From NCBI GenBank assembly GCA_934643145.1, contig CAKUBM010000030.1:1-28306 (forward strand): a stretch of 28,306 bases of DNA. Direction: 5' to 3'. The position numbers and the translations under genes were made by a program. The notes beneath the pieces are model-generated. The model did no database searches. It was not told where the DNA came from and was given only the letters and a program-made list of their open reading frames with translations. Source of the DNA: an uncultured Collinsella sp. (GTDB lineage Bacteria > Actinomycetota > Coriobacteriia > Coriobacteriales > Coriobacteriaceae). Below, piece after piece: positions 6,972 through 15,297 of the stretch (the stretch's first letter is position 1; each line of letters starts with the position of its first letter).

Positions 6972-8282
6972 ATGAGCCAGTTCATCAACAACCCCGAGCA
7001 CACCTTTGGTTTCGATACCCTGCAGCTTCATGTTGGCCAGGAGAGCGCCGACCCCGCATCCGACTCCCGCGCCGTGCCTATCTACCAGACCACGAGCTAT
7101 GTGTTCCGCAACTCCCAGCACGCCGCCGACCGCTTTGGTCTTGCCGACGCCGGTAACATCTACGGCCGTCTGACCAACTCCACCCAGGGCGTCTTTGAGG
7201 ACCGTATCGCCGCGCTCGAGGGTGGCGTGGCCGGTCTTGCCGTCGCCTCCGGTGCCGCTGCCATCACCTATACCCTGCAGGCTCTTGCCCAGGCTGGTGA
7301 CCACGTGGTGGCTCAGAAGACCATCTACGGTGGCTCCTACAACCTGCTGGAGCATACGCTCTCCCAGTTTGGCGTCGAGACCACGTTTGTCGATGCTCAT
7401 AACCTGGAAGAGGTTGAGGGTGCCATCAAGGACAACACTACGGTCATCTACCTCGAGACGCTCGGCAACCCCAATTCCGACATTCCCAACATCGACGCCA
7501 TCTCCGAGATCGCCAAGAGGCATAGTTTGCCGGTCGTCGTCGACAACACTTTCGGCACCCCGTATCTGTTCCGTCCGCTGGAGCATGGCGCCAACATCGT
7601 TGTCCACTCCGCAACTAAGTTCATCGGCGGCCACGGAACTTCGCTGGGCGGCGTGATCGTCGATGGCGGCAACTTCGACTGGAAGGCGAGCGGCAAGTAT
7701 GCGCAGATCGCCGAGCCCAACCCCTCCTACCATGGCGTCTCGTTTGCCGAGGCTGCCGGTCCCGCTGCCTTCGCGACCTATGTCCGCGCCATCTTGCTGC
7801 GCGACGAGGGCGCCTGCATCAGCCCGTTCAACGCCTGGATCTTGCTCCAGGGTACCGAGACTCTGTCGCTGCGCGTCGACCGTCATGTCGAGAACACCAA
7901 GAAGGTCGTTGAGTTCCTGGCTGGTGACAGCCATGTCGCCAAGGTGAACCACCCGAGCCTGTCTGAGCACCCCGATCACGAGCTCTATCAGAAGTACTTC
8001 CCCAACGGTGGCGCGTCGATCTTCACCTTTGAGATTAAGGGTGGCCAGGAGGCAGCTTGGAAGTTCATCGATCATCTGCAGGTGTTCTCGCTGCTCGCCA
8101 ACGTGGCCGACGTCAAGTCGCTCGTCGTGCACCCGGCTACCACCACGCACTCCCAGCTCTCTGCCGAGGAGCTCGCCGAGCAGAACATCACGCCCTCCAC
8201 GATCCGTCTTTCCATCGGTACCGAGAACGCCGAGGACATCATTTGGGATCTGAAGCAGGCCTTCGCCGCGCTGGACGAGTAA
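6972..8282 (+). CDS. metY: O-acetylhomoserine sulfhydrylase
   Basis: A 436-residue PLP-dependent enzyme of the Cys/Met metabolism class, closest by motif to O-acetylhomoserine sulfhydrylase, which makes homocysteine from O-acetylhomoserine and sulfide. [18 protein letters not shown] contains the PLP lysine (K216). [10 protein letters not shown] and [22 protein letters not shown] are characteristic of the N-terminus. The length is typical of MetY and longer than MetB/MetC (about 380), consistent with the extra insertions of MetY. AAGGAG precedes the ATG at 6972. The gene has a dedicated promoter, a leader frame and a strong terminator, so it is a single-gene unit, and it diverges from the LysR gene. 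Some homologues also show O-acetylserine activity. Confidence 0.92.
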   Translation: MSQFINNPEHTFGFDTLQLHVGQESADPASDSRAVPIYQTTSYVFRNSQHAADRFGLADAGNIYGRLTNSTQGVFEDRIAALEGGVAGLAVASGAAAITYTLQALAQAGDHVVAQKTIYGGSYNLLEHTLSQFGVETTFVDAHNLEEVEGAIKDNTTVIYLETLGNPNSDIPNIDAISEIAKRHSLPVVVDNTFGTPYLFRPLEHGANIVVHSATKFIGGHGTSLGGVIVDGGNFDWKASGKYAQIAEPNPSYHGVSFAEAAGPAAFATYVRAILLRDEGACISPFNAWILLQGTETLSLRVDRHVENTKKVVEFLAGDSHVAKVNHPSLSEHPDHELYQKYFPNGGASIFTFEIKGGQEAAWKFIDHLQVFSLLANVADVKSLVVHPATTTHSQLSAEELAEQNITPSTIRLSIGTENAEDIIWDLKQAFAALDE

Positions 8283-8342
8283 GGCGACTTGTGCAAGGAC
8301 CCCTTGCGACTCGATAGGTATAACTGCATAAAATGCCTGCTC

Positions 8343-8383
8343 AAGGCGCCTGCGCAAGCAATGGTTGCGCAGGCGCCTTTTTT
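8343..8383 (+). terminator. Intrinsic terminator of metY
   Basis: A perfect 15-bp GC-rich stem (8343-8357 with 8365-8379), a seven-base loop and a run of T to 8383, about 60 bases after the metY stop. Confidence 0.9.
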
Positions 8384-8594
8384 GCATAGGAAGGGCGCTA
8401 TTACAGGGTTTTTGGCATGCTTTATGCATTCGAGTTGTGGAAAACTCCTGTTGAGAGGATGTGAGTTTTACGCAATTGACGTGCGCCTTTTGAGTAAAAC
8501 CGCAGGTCGCGATTTGCTCGAGGTACTATGCGGCGCGATCGAATCACACGCAGCTCAAACGCAGCAAAAACGCACTACGGAGGTTTCCAGCTAC

Positions 8595-9371
8595 ATGAGG
8601 ATCGATTCACGAAAACCGAAAGCCGCCGCCCTTTCCGCCGCTCTGACCGTGGCGCTTTTGTCGGGCGCCGGCGCAACTGATGCCCACGCGGCAACACTGT
8701 CCGATACGGTTGGATCTACGCCGTCCGAGACGACGCTGGTACAGCCCGTTGATTATCGCGGCGATGGTTATGGTTCCATGCAGGAGTGGAACGCCTCGAT
8801 GGAGGCCAAGCGCGATTCCCTTGAGATGCGCGCTCAGATTATCCTAAACATGTATGGTGACTATGCCACCGATGACGAGCGCGCTGTGCTGCAGGGTTGT
8901 ATCGATGGTGCGGGCAGCCTTTTGACGATGGGGGAGGTCGACGCGAAGTCGACCGAGCTCGATGAGCTGCGCACTGCGCTTGAGAATGCCAAGCGCGAAG
9001 CGCTCGAGGCCGCTGCCGCCGAGGCAGAGGCTGCCGAGGCCGCCCAGGCTTCGTACGCCAACGCAAACTACGGCTCGTCCTATACGGCAGCTGCGTATTA
9101 CGCGAACGGCTCGGGCCTGACGCGTTCCGCCGGCGTCAACAACTTCAACGGCCGCCGCGAGACCTATTACAGCAGCAATGTGCTCTATCATCACCGCACG
9201 GGCGAGTGGACGCAGGATTCCGAGGGCTTTTGGCGAGATTCCGATGGCTACTATGTCGTGGCCGCGGGCGATAAGGCCCAGGGCTCCACGTTTACCGGAT
9301 CCAAAGGTGAGTGCAAGGTCTATGACTCCGGCTGCGCTGCCGGAACCACCGACTACTACACCGGCTGGTAA
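8595..9371 (+). CDS. Secreted coiled-coil protein with a 3D/RlpA-like C-terminus
   Basis: A 258-residue exported protein. Residues 1-32 form a Sec signal peptide (basic RKPK, hydrophobic LSAALTVALLSGAGA, cleavage after AHA). Residues about 100-155 are Ala/Glu-rich and probably coiled coil (DELRTALENAKREALEAAAAEAEA). The C-terminal 70 residues (ETYYSSNVLYHHRTGEW, GFWRDSDGYYVVAAGD, GKCxVYDSGC-like CKVYDSGCAAGTTDYYTGW) have the layout of small double-psi barrel (3D or RlpA-like) cell-wall domains, with an Asp in VYDSG. That domain call is tentative. GGAGG lies at 8579-8583. The frame runs upstream to 8289 but only the start at 8595 gives a signal peptide. Bases 8384-8594 hold only a 7-bp inverted repeat (8441-8447 with 8463-8469). 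Confidence 0.75.
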   Translation: MRIDSRKPKAAALSAALTVALLSGAGATDAHAATLSDTVGSTPSETTLVQPVDYRGDGYGSMQEWNASMEAKRDSLEMRAQIILNMYGDYATDDERAVLQGCIDGAGSLLTMGEVDAKSTELDELRTALENAKREALEAAAAEAEAAEAAQASYANANYGSSYTAAAYYANGSGLTRSAGVNNFNGRRETYYSSNVLYHHRTGEWTQDSEGFWRDSDGYYVVAAGDKAQGSTFTGSKGECKVYDSGCAAGTTDYYTGW

Positions 9372-9399
9372 GCTTTTAGGCTTCACAGGTGTTTGGCGG

Positions 9400-9447
9400 A
9401 CGGGCGTCTTTACCGAGCTTTTGGCAACGTAAAGACGCCCGTTCTTT
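9400..9447 (+). terminator. Intrinsic terminator of the secreted protein gene
   Basis: A perfect 14-bp stem (9400-9413 with 9429-9442), a 15-base loop and a short T-rich tail (TCTTT) after the stop at 9371. Confidence 0.85.
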
Positions 9448-9557
9448 GTATGCGCTTGAGCTAACAGAGCCCTTACCGTGGCGGTACGCCGCGCATATGG
9501 GCGCAGGGCACACTAGTTCATGAGAAATAAGGTCTTTCTCTTGGAGGAAGTGGTCTT

Positions 9558-9764
9558 GTGAACGCTCGAGATATCGCCGTTGCCGCCGTTGCGCTGACGC
9601 TTGGCTGCCTTGGCCCTACAGCTGCGTTTGTCGCAGGCATGCAGGGCTCGTGCGGGGCTGCTCCTATTGTGGTCGGCGCGCTCATCGCAGCAGCGCTGCT
9701 GGGAAGTGCGGGCGTGACCCTTTGTCGCGATGACGAGGACGAGACGCCGCAGGTGCAGCGCTAG
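9558..9764 (+). CDS. Small two-helix membrane protein, unknown function
   Basis: A 68-residue protein starting at GTG 9558 with GGAGGA at 9543-9548. Two hydrophobic segments (residues about 6-27 and 35-55) are separated by a short loop, MQGSCGA, and followed by an acidic cytosolic-type tail (CRDDEDETPQVQR). I do not recognise the family. It is flanked by terminators on both sides, so it is transcribed alone. The ribosome site and hydrophobic pattern support it as a real gene. Confidence 0.65.
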   Translation: MNARDIAVAAVALTLGCLGPTAAFVAGMQGSCGAAPIVVGALIAAALLGSAGVTLCRDDEDETPQVQR

Positions 9765-9801
9765 CCGTTGTGAAGCTGGTTTTGCCCATAGATGAAGAAG
9801 G

Positions 9802-9839
9802 AAGCCGCCGCAAGGGGAGTGCCCTTTGCGGCGGTTTTT
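9802..9839 (+). terminator. Intrinsic terminator, possibly bidirectional
   Basis: A 16-bp stem (9802-9817 with 9822-9837, with G-T pairs) around a four-base loop, ending in TTTTT at 9835-9839. It ends the small membrane protein gene. Read on the other strand it follows the PanE-like gene, with a weaker T-rich tail. Confidence 0.85.
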
Positions 9840-9872
9840 GCTATTGAGACTGTTGGATGCGGTACGGCGGCG

Positions 9873-10787
9873 TTACCAGCTGGCCTCGATTTCGCGGATG
9901 CGCGAATAGAGCCATTCGTTTTGCGGCACCTGGATACCGTGCTTGGTCGCGAGGCGGCAGATGGTACCCGCAAATTCCTCGACCTCGGTTCTGCGTTGAG
10001 CGATGCGGTCTTGCGCCATCGAGGGCATGCCGGCGGGATCGAGCCCTTTTATGAGACGCACCATCTGCGTCAGGTCTTCCTCGGTGAGCTCGATGCCCTC
10101 GGCATTGGCGACTGCAAGCGTCTCGCGCATGGCGGAGACAAAACTGCGGAGCTGCTCGGAGCCCTGCTCCGTAGCGCTTCCGTAGGTGCCGCCGTAGGCC
10201 ATACAGGTCTGGTTGATGCCGTCGTTGAGCATGAGTTTGGCCCACATGCGATGTGCGATGTCGTGCTCGACGGTATGGGCGATGCCGCAACGCGTGTAGA
10301 GCTCGTCGATGGCGATAACGGTTGCGGGGTCGGTGCCCGCTGCCGCACCAAAGCGGATCTCGCCGGCATTGGTATAGGTGAGCTCCTCGTTGAGGAATAC
10401 GGCGTCCATGCCCTGGCAGATACCAAGGACGGTGTGCTCCCAGCCAAAGCGCTCGGCAATCTTCTGCTCGCTCGTGATGCCGTTGCACAGCGACGCGATC
10501 AGCGTGTCGGGTCCCACGACGCTTTCCAGGGTTTTGAGCGCCACATCGAGTCCGGTTGTCTTGACCGTGAGGATGACCAGATCGGCGGGTGTCGCCTCGC
10601 TGGCGCGGACGGACGTGAGATCGCAGGGCTTGCCGTTGACGGTGAGCGTGTCGTTCGCATGGCGCTCAAAGCGAGCGTCGTCCATGACGTATTCGACGGC
10701 ATCGTTGCCGAGTGCCTGGGCGATCATGCTGCCGTAGAGTAGCCCGACGCCGCCCTTGCCGATAAAGGCGACCTTGTTGATCTGCAT
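9873..10787 (-). CDS. panE: Ketopantoate reductase-family protein
   Basis: A 304-residue protein of the ApbA/PanE family, whose type member reduces 2-dehydropantoate to pantoate with NADPH for coenzyme A synthesis. The Rossmann loop is KVAFIGKGGVGLLYG at residues 5-19. VILTVKTTG supplies the conserved Lys after the fold. The C-terminal helical domain has AKLMLNDGINQ, holding the family KxxxN catalytic pair. The start at 10787 is chosen over ATG 10796 because GGGGAG is eight bases upstream of the former and touches the latter. Related 2-hydroxyacid reductases share these motifs, and no other pantothenate genes are nearby, so the exact substrate is uncertain. Confidence 0.82.
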   Translation of the reverse strand: MQINKVAFIGKGGVGLLYGSMIAQALGNDAVEYVMDDARFERHANDTLTVNGKPCDLTSVRASEATPADLVILTVKTTGLDVALKTLESVVGPDTLIASLCNGITSEQKIAERFGWEHTVLGICQGMDAVFLNEELTYTNAGEIRFGAAAGTDPATVIAIDELYTRCGIAHTVEHDIAHRMWAKLMLNDGINQTCMAYGGTYGSATEQGSEQLRSFVSAMRETLAVANAEGIELTEEDLTQMVRLIKGLDPAGMPSMAQDRIAQRRTEVEEFAGTICRLATKHGIQVPQNEWLYSRIREIEASW

Positions 10788-10804
10788 GTGAATCATCTCC
10801 CCAT

Positions 10805-10830
10805 AAAAAGGCGCCCGCGTATGGGGCGCC
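10805..10830 (-). terminator. Intrinsic terminator of the cyclase-family gene
   Basis: On the minus strand a 7-bp GC stem (10824-10830 with 10810-10816) is followed by TTTTT (10805-10809). It lies between the cyclase-family gene and the PanE-like gene, just before the latter's ribosome site, so panE probably depends on read-through or a promoter within this gap. Confidence 0.75.
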
Positions 10831-10904
10831 TGATGGATTGTATGCCGCCGGGCCATGTCGCGTGCACCGGATGGCCGTATTTAGAAGAACAAACGCATGG
10901 GAAC

Positions 10905-11675
10905 TTATGACGCGGGGCAGACCGCAAAGACACGTGCGGGATATCCGACGCCATCACGCACCTTGGGGAAGGTGCAGAAGATGACGGCGCCCGTGGCGGG
11001 AAGCTCGTCCAGATGGTCCATGACCTCAATCTGGTAACGGTCGACCGAGAGGATGTACTGTTCGCCGGGGTAGGGGTAGGCATCCTCGCGTGTGGTCACG
11101 GTTGCGGGGTCGGTGTCTGCCGGTTCGTGGCCGATGGCACCGATGTTGCGCTCTTCTACAAGCCATTTGATGGCATCGAGGTCCCAGCCGGGGTAGTGGG
11201 GCTGGCCGTCTTCGTCCTTGTTTTCGAGGTCGGCGAGCTTGGACCAGTCGGAGCGGAAGGCGACAAAGGCGTCCTCGGGAATGCGGCCGTGCTCGTTCTC
11301 CCAGGTCTTGAGGTCATCGACGGTCAGAATAAAGTCGGGGTTTGCGGCGCACTCCTCGTGTTTGTCGATGACGCAGAGCGGATGCATAAACTCGATAGGT
11401 TCGATCTCGCCAAGGGAGCGGCCATCGACATGGAAGTGGCGCGGCGCGTCGACGTGGGTGCCGTACTGCGAGGCGACCGAATACTGGAAGCAGCGCATGG
11501 GCGCGAGCATATCTTCGGGCGTGCCGGGCAGGTAGTCGAAGAGCTTGGTGGACTCAAATGGCTCAAAGCCAAACCAGTGCGGGGTGTCGCACGAGAGCGT
11601 ATGGGTGAGGTCAACCCAGCGATAATCGGTGCTTTTGAGCTGGGATGCGAGGTTCCAAAGGTCGAGCGCGGGCAT
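10905..11675 (-). CDS. Cyclase-family metal-dependent hydrolase
   Basis: A 256-residue member of the cyclase family (PF04199 type), which includes kynurenine formamidase and isatin hydrolase. The diagnostic metal-binding motif is SQYGTHVDAPRHFHVDG (H74, D76, H80). VDLTHTLSCDTPHW at residues 21-34 is the usual N-terminal DLTH segment, and IGHEPADTDPA near residue 180 matches the second substrate-site region. The ATG at 11675 has AAAGGAGCC upstream. It is divergent from the aldo/keto reductase. No tryptophan catabolic genes are near, so the substrate, probably an amide or cyclic amide, is open. Confidence 0.87.
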   Translation of the reverse strand: MPALDLWNLASQLKSTDYRWVDLTHTLSCDTPHWFGFEPFESTKLFDYLPGTPEDMLAPMRCFQYSVASQYGTHVDAPRHFHVDGRSLGEIEPIEFMHPLCVIDKHEECAANPDFILTVDDLKTWENEHGRIPEDAFVAFRSDWSKLADLENKDEDGQPHYPGWDLDAIKWLVEERNIGAIGHEPADTDPATVTTREDAYPYPGEQYILSVDRYQIEVMDHLDELPATGAVIFCTFPKVRDGVGYPARVFAVCPAS

Positions 11676-11838
11676 GGGTGGCTCCTTTCATCGGGCTTTT
11701 TGCTGATATTAAAGCGGTGCCGTGACAGCTCGATTTCTGCTGCGTTACGATACGTTCTCGATTGCGATTCCACGATGTTTCGGCCGCGTGACCATTGTGT
11801 TTCGCCTTGCCGGGGCGCTGATGGCGAAGGGAGGGGCC

Positions 11839-13029
11839 GTGCAATACCGCGTTGACCCCAAAAGTGGTAACCGAATATCTGCTCTGGGTCTGGGCTGCAT
11901 GAGATTTCCCGGTGCGCCGGGCCATCCGGACGCGAAGACAGCCGATGTCATCATTTCCCGTGCGGTGGAGCAGGGGATTAATTATCTGGATACTGCGTAT
12001 CTCTATCCCGGTAACGAGGCGTGCGTGGGCGCCTCACTTGAGCGCTTGGGGCTGCGCGACCGGGTGTTGCTGGCGACCAAGTTGCCGCACGCTTCGTGCA
12101 AATGCGCGGAGGATTTCGATCGGTTCTTCGACGAGCAGCTGCGCCGCCTGCAGACCGACCATATCGACTATTACCTTATGCACAACATCACCTCGCCTGC
12201 GCAGTGGGAGCGCGTGGTGGCGCTGGGCATCGAGGACTGGATCGCGCGCCAAAAGGCCGCGGGGCGTATTCGTCAGATAGGCTTTTCGTACCACGGCAGC
12301 GCGGCGGACTTCCTTACGATGCTCGATGCGTATGATTGGGATTTTTGCCAAATCCAGTACAACTACGCTGGAGAGCGATATCAGGCGGGAACGGCGGGGC
12401 TCATGGCCGCCGCCGAGCGAGGTCTCGCGGTGTTTGTGATGGAGCCGCTTTTGGGCGGACGCTTGGCAGGCAAGCTGCCTCCGCGGGCCCGCGCCGTGCT
12501 CGATGACGCTCGTGACCTGCATTTGCGCACTCCTGCCGCCTGGGGCCTTTCGTGGGTGTGGAACCATCCTCAAGTCACGATGCTGCTTTCGGGCATGACC
12601 GATACCGCGCAGGTGGACGAGAACGCGGTGTTGGCCGATCGGGCCCTGCCGGATTCGATGACAGCTACTCAGCTCGATGCCATCGCGCACGTGCTGATGG
12701 AGTTTGAAAAATCGAACCGTGCGCCCTGCACGGGATGTGGCTACTGCATGCCATGTCCCAAGGGTATCAACATTCCCGGCTGCTTTGCTGCCTACAACGC
12801 GAGCTATGCGCACAGCTGGTTTACGGGGCTGTCGCAATACTTTACGGCGAGTGCGGTGCGCACGAGCGAGCCCAAGCTGGTGAGCAATTGCGTCAAGTGC
12901 GGCAAATGCGCGCGCCACTGCCCGCAGCATATCGATATCCCCGAGCGTCTCGATGACGTGCGCCGACGCTTCCAGCCGGGCCCCGTAACGGCCATGCTTA
13001 AAGTCTTCGGCAAAACACGCTCCTCATGA
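11839..13029 (+). CDS. Aldo/keto reductase with C-terminal 4Fe-4S domain
   Basis: A 396-residue fusion of an aldo/keto reductase barrel and a ferredoxin-like tail. The barrel shows ALGLGCMRFPG, NYLDTAYLYPGNE (catalytic Asp and Tyr), ATKLP (Lys) and YYLMHN (His). The C-terminus has CTGCGYCMPCPKG and then NCVKCGKCARHCPQ, enough cysteines for 4Fe-4S binding. Such proteins occur in anaerobes and may couple carbonyl reduction to ferredoxin. GTG 11839 is preferred because GGGAGG lies just upstream and the protein then begins MQYRVDPKSGN, as relatives do. In-frame ATGs at 11722 and 11821 have poor ribosome sites. Bases 11676-11838 hold the divergent promoters, not resolved. Confidence 0.88.
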   Translation: MQYRVDPKSGNRISALGLGCMRFPGAPGHPDAKTADVIISRAVEQGINYLDTAYLYPGNEACVGASLERLGLRDRVLLATKLPHASCKCAEDFDRFFDEQLRRLQTDHIDYYLMHNITSPAQWERVVALGIEDWIARQKAAGRIRQIGFSYHGSAADFLTMLDAYDWDFCQIQYNYAGERYQAGTAGLMAAAERGLAVFVMEPLLGGRLAGKLPPRARAVLDDARDLHLRTPAAWGLSWVWNHPQVTMLLSGMTDTAQVDENAVLADRALPDSMTATQLDAIAHVLMEFEKSNRAPCTGCGYCMPCPKGINIPGCFAAYNASYAHSWFTGLSQYFTASAVRTSEPKLVSNCVKCGKCARHCPQHIDIPERLDDVRRRFQPGPVTAMLKVFGKTRSS

Positions 13030-13041
13030 CCCTTTTATAAC

Positions 13042-13104
13042 TTGCGGTGGAATAGTTCCTGTTTGCGGCAGAATGGGGCTTAAACAGGGACTATTTCACC
13101 GCAA
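13042..13104 (+). repeat. Hairpin element A, copy 1
   Basis: A 23-bp stem (13042-13064 with 13082-13104, two G-T pairs, 17-base loop) ends 15 bases before the GTG of the second Gfo/Idh/MocA gene. The outer 13 pairs (TTGCGGTGGAATA with TATTTCACCGCAA) are identical to copy 2 at 14201, as are the flanks CCCTTTTATA upstream and GCAACTGA then GGGGG downstream. The inner six pairs differ but remain paired. There is no T run after the stem on either strand, so it is not an ordinary terminator. Confidence 0.9.
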
Positions 13105-13119
13105 CTGAAGGGGGCTGTC

Positions 13120-14139
13120 GTGGGCCATCGGGATTCATATGATGATTTGCGCGAGGTTCGTTGGGGCGTTTTGGGCGCTGGGCACATTTCGCATCGATTT
13201 GCATCGTCGCTCAAGGAGGTGGACGGGGCACGGCTTGTGGCTGCCGCCGGTCGCACCCCTTCGCATGTTGAGGAGTTTTGCAGGGCGTTTTCGATTGAAG
13301 CCGCGCACAGTTATGCCACGGCTGACGATAGCGGCGATGCGGCTTATGACGCGCTGATTACCGACCCCGATGTCGACGCAATCTACTTGGCTCTTCCGCA
13401 TGGCATGCATACGCGTTGGGCCTGTCGCGCGCTGCGCGCCGGAAAGGCCGTGCTGTGCGAAAAACCGGCCGTTTTGAGTGAGGAAGAGGCTCTCTCGATT
13501 GCCTCCGCCTCTCGCGAGTACGGCGTGCTGTTTATGGAGGCGATGAAGAATCGGTTTTGCCCGATGCGCACTCGCGTGAAGGGTTTGCTTGCGTCGGGCG
13601 AGCTCGGCTGTATCGTCTCGATCGAAAGCGTGCAAAAACTCGATTATGGTGAGCCCCCTTCGAGTTATCTGCTCGATCCGTTGCAGGGTGGCTGTCTATA
13701 TGACATGGGCTGCTATGCGGTCGGGTGGTTTGGGGATCTGCTTGCGGGTGCGTGCGATGTTTCGTCTCGTGAAGTTCGCTGGCGTGACGTATCGGGCGGC
13801 CGCGTGGATTGGGCCGATGAGATCCATATGAGTGTCGGCGGTATACCCATTCATATGGTGTGCGACGGCAAAGCAGCATATGAAAGCCGCTTAACGATTG
13901 CCTGCGAGCGGGGCTCGTTGGAAATCGAGCGCCTCCATCGCCCCGAGCTCGCCCATGTGAAGTATTCCGACGGACGAATGCTCGAAATAAATGCCCCGTT
14001 TGAGGTCGATGATTTCTACGGCGAAGCTTCGCATGCGACCCAGCTCATCCGGGCGGGGAAACTCGAGAGTCCCGTCATGCCCCTTGCCGCCACGCAGCGC
14101 TGTGCGCAGATCATCGATGCGATTCGCTTGACGCTCTAG
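13120..14139 (+). CDS. Gfo/Idh/MocA-family oxidoreductase
   Basis: A 339-residue NAD(P)-dependent oxidoreductase of the Gfo/Idh/MocA family. The Rossmann loop is WGVLGAGHISHRF near residue 15, DAIYLALPHGMHTRW follows, and AVLCEKPAVLS is the EKP hallmark. GGCLYDMGCYAVGWFGDLL is the typical G-x-Y segment of the C-terminal domain. It is most like the trans-dihydrodiol or glucose-fructose oxidoreductase subgroup. The start is GTG at 13120, with AAGGGGG five bases upstream; this ribosome site belongs to the conserved 3' flank of hairpin element A. Not a recent duplicate of the gene at 4029-5135, since the two diverge throughout. Substrate unknown. Confidence 0.87.
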   Translation: MGHRDSYDDLREVRWGVLGAGHISHRFASSLKEVDGARLVAAAGRTPSHVEEFCRAFSIEAAHSYATADDSGDAAYDALITDPDVDAIYLALPHGMHTRWACRALRAGKAVLCEKPAVLSEEEALSIASASREYGVLFMEAMKNRFCPMRTRVKGLLASGELGCIVSIESVQKLDYGEPPSSYLLDPLQGGCLYDMGCYAVGWFGDLLAGACDVSSREVRWRDVSGGRVDWADEIHMSVGGIPIHMVCDGKAAYESRLTIACERGSLEIERLHRPELAHVKYSDGRMLEINAPFEVDDFYGEASHATQLIRAGKLESPVMPLAATQRCAQIIDAIRLTL

Positions 14140-14200
14140 GCTGCGGTACTGGTGCTCAAGGGGGCTCGGCGGACCGTGCCCCTGATGCCCCTTTTATATC

Positions 14201-14263
14201 TTGCGGTGGAATACGGTCTGTTTGCGCCAAAATAAGGCACCAATAGACCGTATTTCACCGCAA
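14201..14263 (+). repeat. Hairpin element A, copy 2
   Basis: A 19-bp stem (14201-14219 with 14245-14263) with one G-T pair at the same place as in copy 1. The 25-base loop can pair further down to a seven-base AAAATAA apex. It ends 20 bases before the endonuclease IV ATG. The inner pairs changed on both strands relative to copy 1 (for example G-C to C-G and C-G to T-A). The upstream flank CCCCTTTTATA could also form the tail of a GGGGC/GCCCC stem (14161-14165 with 14187-14191). Confidence 0.9.
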
Positions 14264-14283
14264 CTGATGAGGGGGAGCTGGAG

Positions 14284-15150
14284 ATGCTGACGATCGGGTG
14301 TCATCTTTCGACGACGAAGGGCTATCGGGCAATGGGGGAGACGGCGTTGTCCATTGGTGCCAATACCTTTGCGTTCTTTACGCGCAACCCGCGCGGTGGC
14401 AAGGCAAAAGACCTTGACATGGATGACGTGGCGGCTCTGCGCGAGCTTATGGCGCAAAACGACTTTGGACCGCTGGTGGCGCATGCCCCGTATACCTATA
14501 ACCCCTGCTCCGCTAAGGAGCGGGCGCGCGAGTTTGCCTTGGAGGCTATGGCGGAAGATTTGCAGCGTCTGGAAGCACTGTCCGGCAACTACTACAACTT
14601 CCATCCCGGTGCGCATGTGGGACAGGGGGCAGACGCCGGCATTCAGATGATTGTCGACACGCTGTGCCAGGTGATGTTTGAGGGCCAGCAGACGATGGTA
14701 TTGCTCGAGACCATGGCGGGTAAGGGCACCGAGGTGGGCCGTAGCTTTGAAGAGCTGGCGTGCATTATCGAGGGCGTTGCCGCCAAGTGTCCAGAGCTGT
14801 CCGATAAACTGGGCGTTTGTTTGGACACCTGCCATGTGAGCGATGCCGGCTACGACATCATCCATGATCTGGACGGCGTACTCGACGAGTTCGACCGCGT
14901 GGTGGGCATCGATCGCCTGCATGCCGTACACATCAACGATTCGAAGAACCCTTGTGGCGCCCATAAAGATCGTCACGAGTGCATCGGCAAGGGATACCTT
15001 GGCAGCGAGGAATTTGGCGGCGGTATGCAGGTTATGCAGAATATTGTATCGAATAGCCGCTTGCGTGCACTTCCATTTATTTTGGAGACGCCGAACGAAC
15101 TTGCAGGTTATGCAGCGGAAATTACGCTATTAAGGTCGTTACAGCAGTAA
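14284..15150 (+). CDS. nfo: Deoxyribonuclease IV (AP endonuclease)
   Basis: A 288-residue endonuclease IV that cuts DNA 5' of abasic sites in base excision repair, using three zinc ions in a TIM barrel. Expected metal-ligand segments appear in order: [75 protein letters not shown] and [16 protein letters not shown] at the start is the family N-terminus, and the length is typical (about 280). The ATG is preceded by GAGGGGGAG. Hairpin element A copy 2 lies immediately upstream. The gene appears separate from the ABC transporter, which has its own promoter. Confidence 0.94.
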   Translation: MLTIGCHLSTTKGYRAMGETALSIGANTFAFFTRNPRGGKAKDLDMDDVAALRELMAQNDFGPLVAHAPYTYNPCSAKERAREFALEAMAEDLQRLEALSGNYYNFHPGAHVGQGADAGIQMIVDTLCQVMFEGQQTMVLLETMAGKGTEVGRSFEELACIIEGVAAKCPELSDKLGVCLDTCHVSDAGYDIIHDLDGVLDEFDRVVGIDRLHAVHINDSKNPCGAHKDRHECIGKGYLGSEEFGGGMQVMQNIVSNSRLRALPFILETPNELAGYAAEITLLRSLQQ

Positions 15151-15211
15151 CAACTGTCACAAAGTGGAGTGTTCCATTCACGTTATGGGATTGTTTCAAT
15201 CAGTTTTCTCA

Positions 15212-15240
15212 TTGCAGATTCGTAATTCCGGGTGCATAAT
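15212..15240 (+). promoter_or_regulatory. Promoter of the amino acid ABC transporter
   Basis: TTGCAG (15212-15217), 17 bases, CATAAT (15235-15240), with TG one base before the -10 (extended -10). Transcription would begin near 15247, about 50 bases before the lipoprotein start. Confidence 0.7.
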
Positions 15241-15297
15241 AGCCAACAGTTTTTGCAGACCTCTGAATCAAACGGGGTCGCCGGAAGGAGACTGATT

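Noticed and set aside
6936..8429. Minus-strand frame opposite metY (about 497 codons)
   Set aside because: Shadow frame; it also crosses the metY terminator.
8384..8594. c-di-AMP or other cell-wall riboswitch before the secreted protein gene
   Set aside because: Only a short inverted repeat is visible; no conserved riboswitch core.
13042..14263. CRISPR or transcription terminator reading of the A elements
   Set aside because: Only two copies about 1.1 kb apart with a gene between, so not a CRISPR array; no T run follows the stem on either strand, so not intrinsic terminators.
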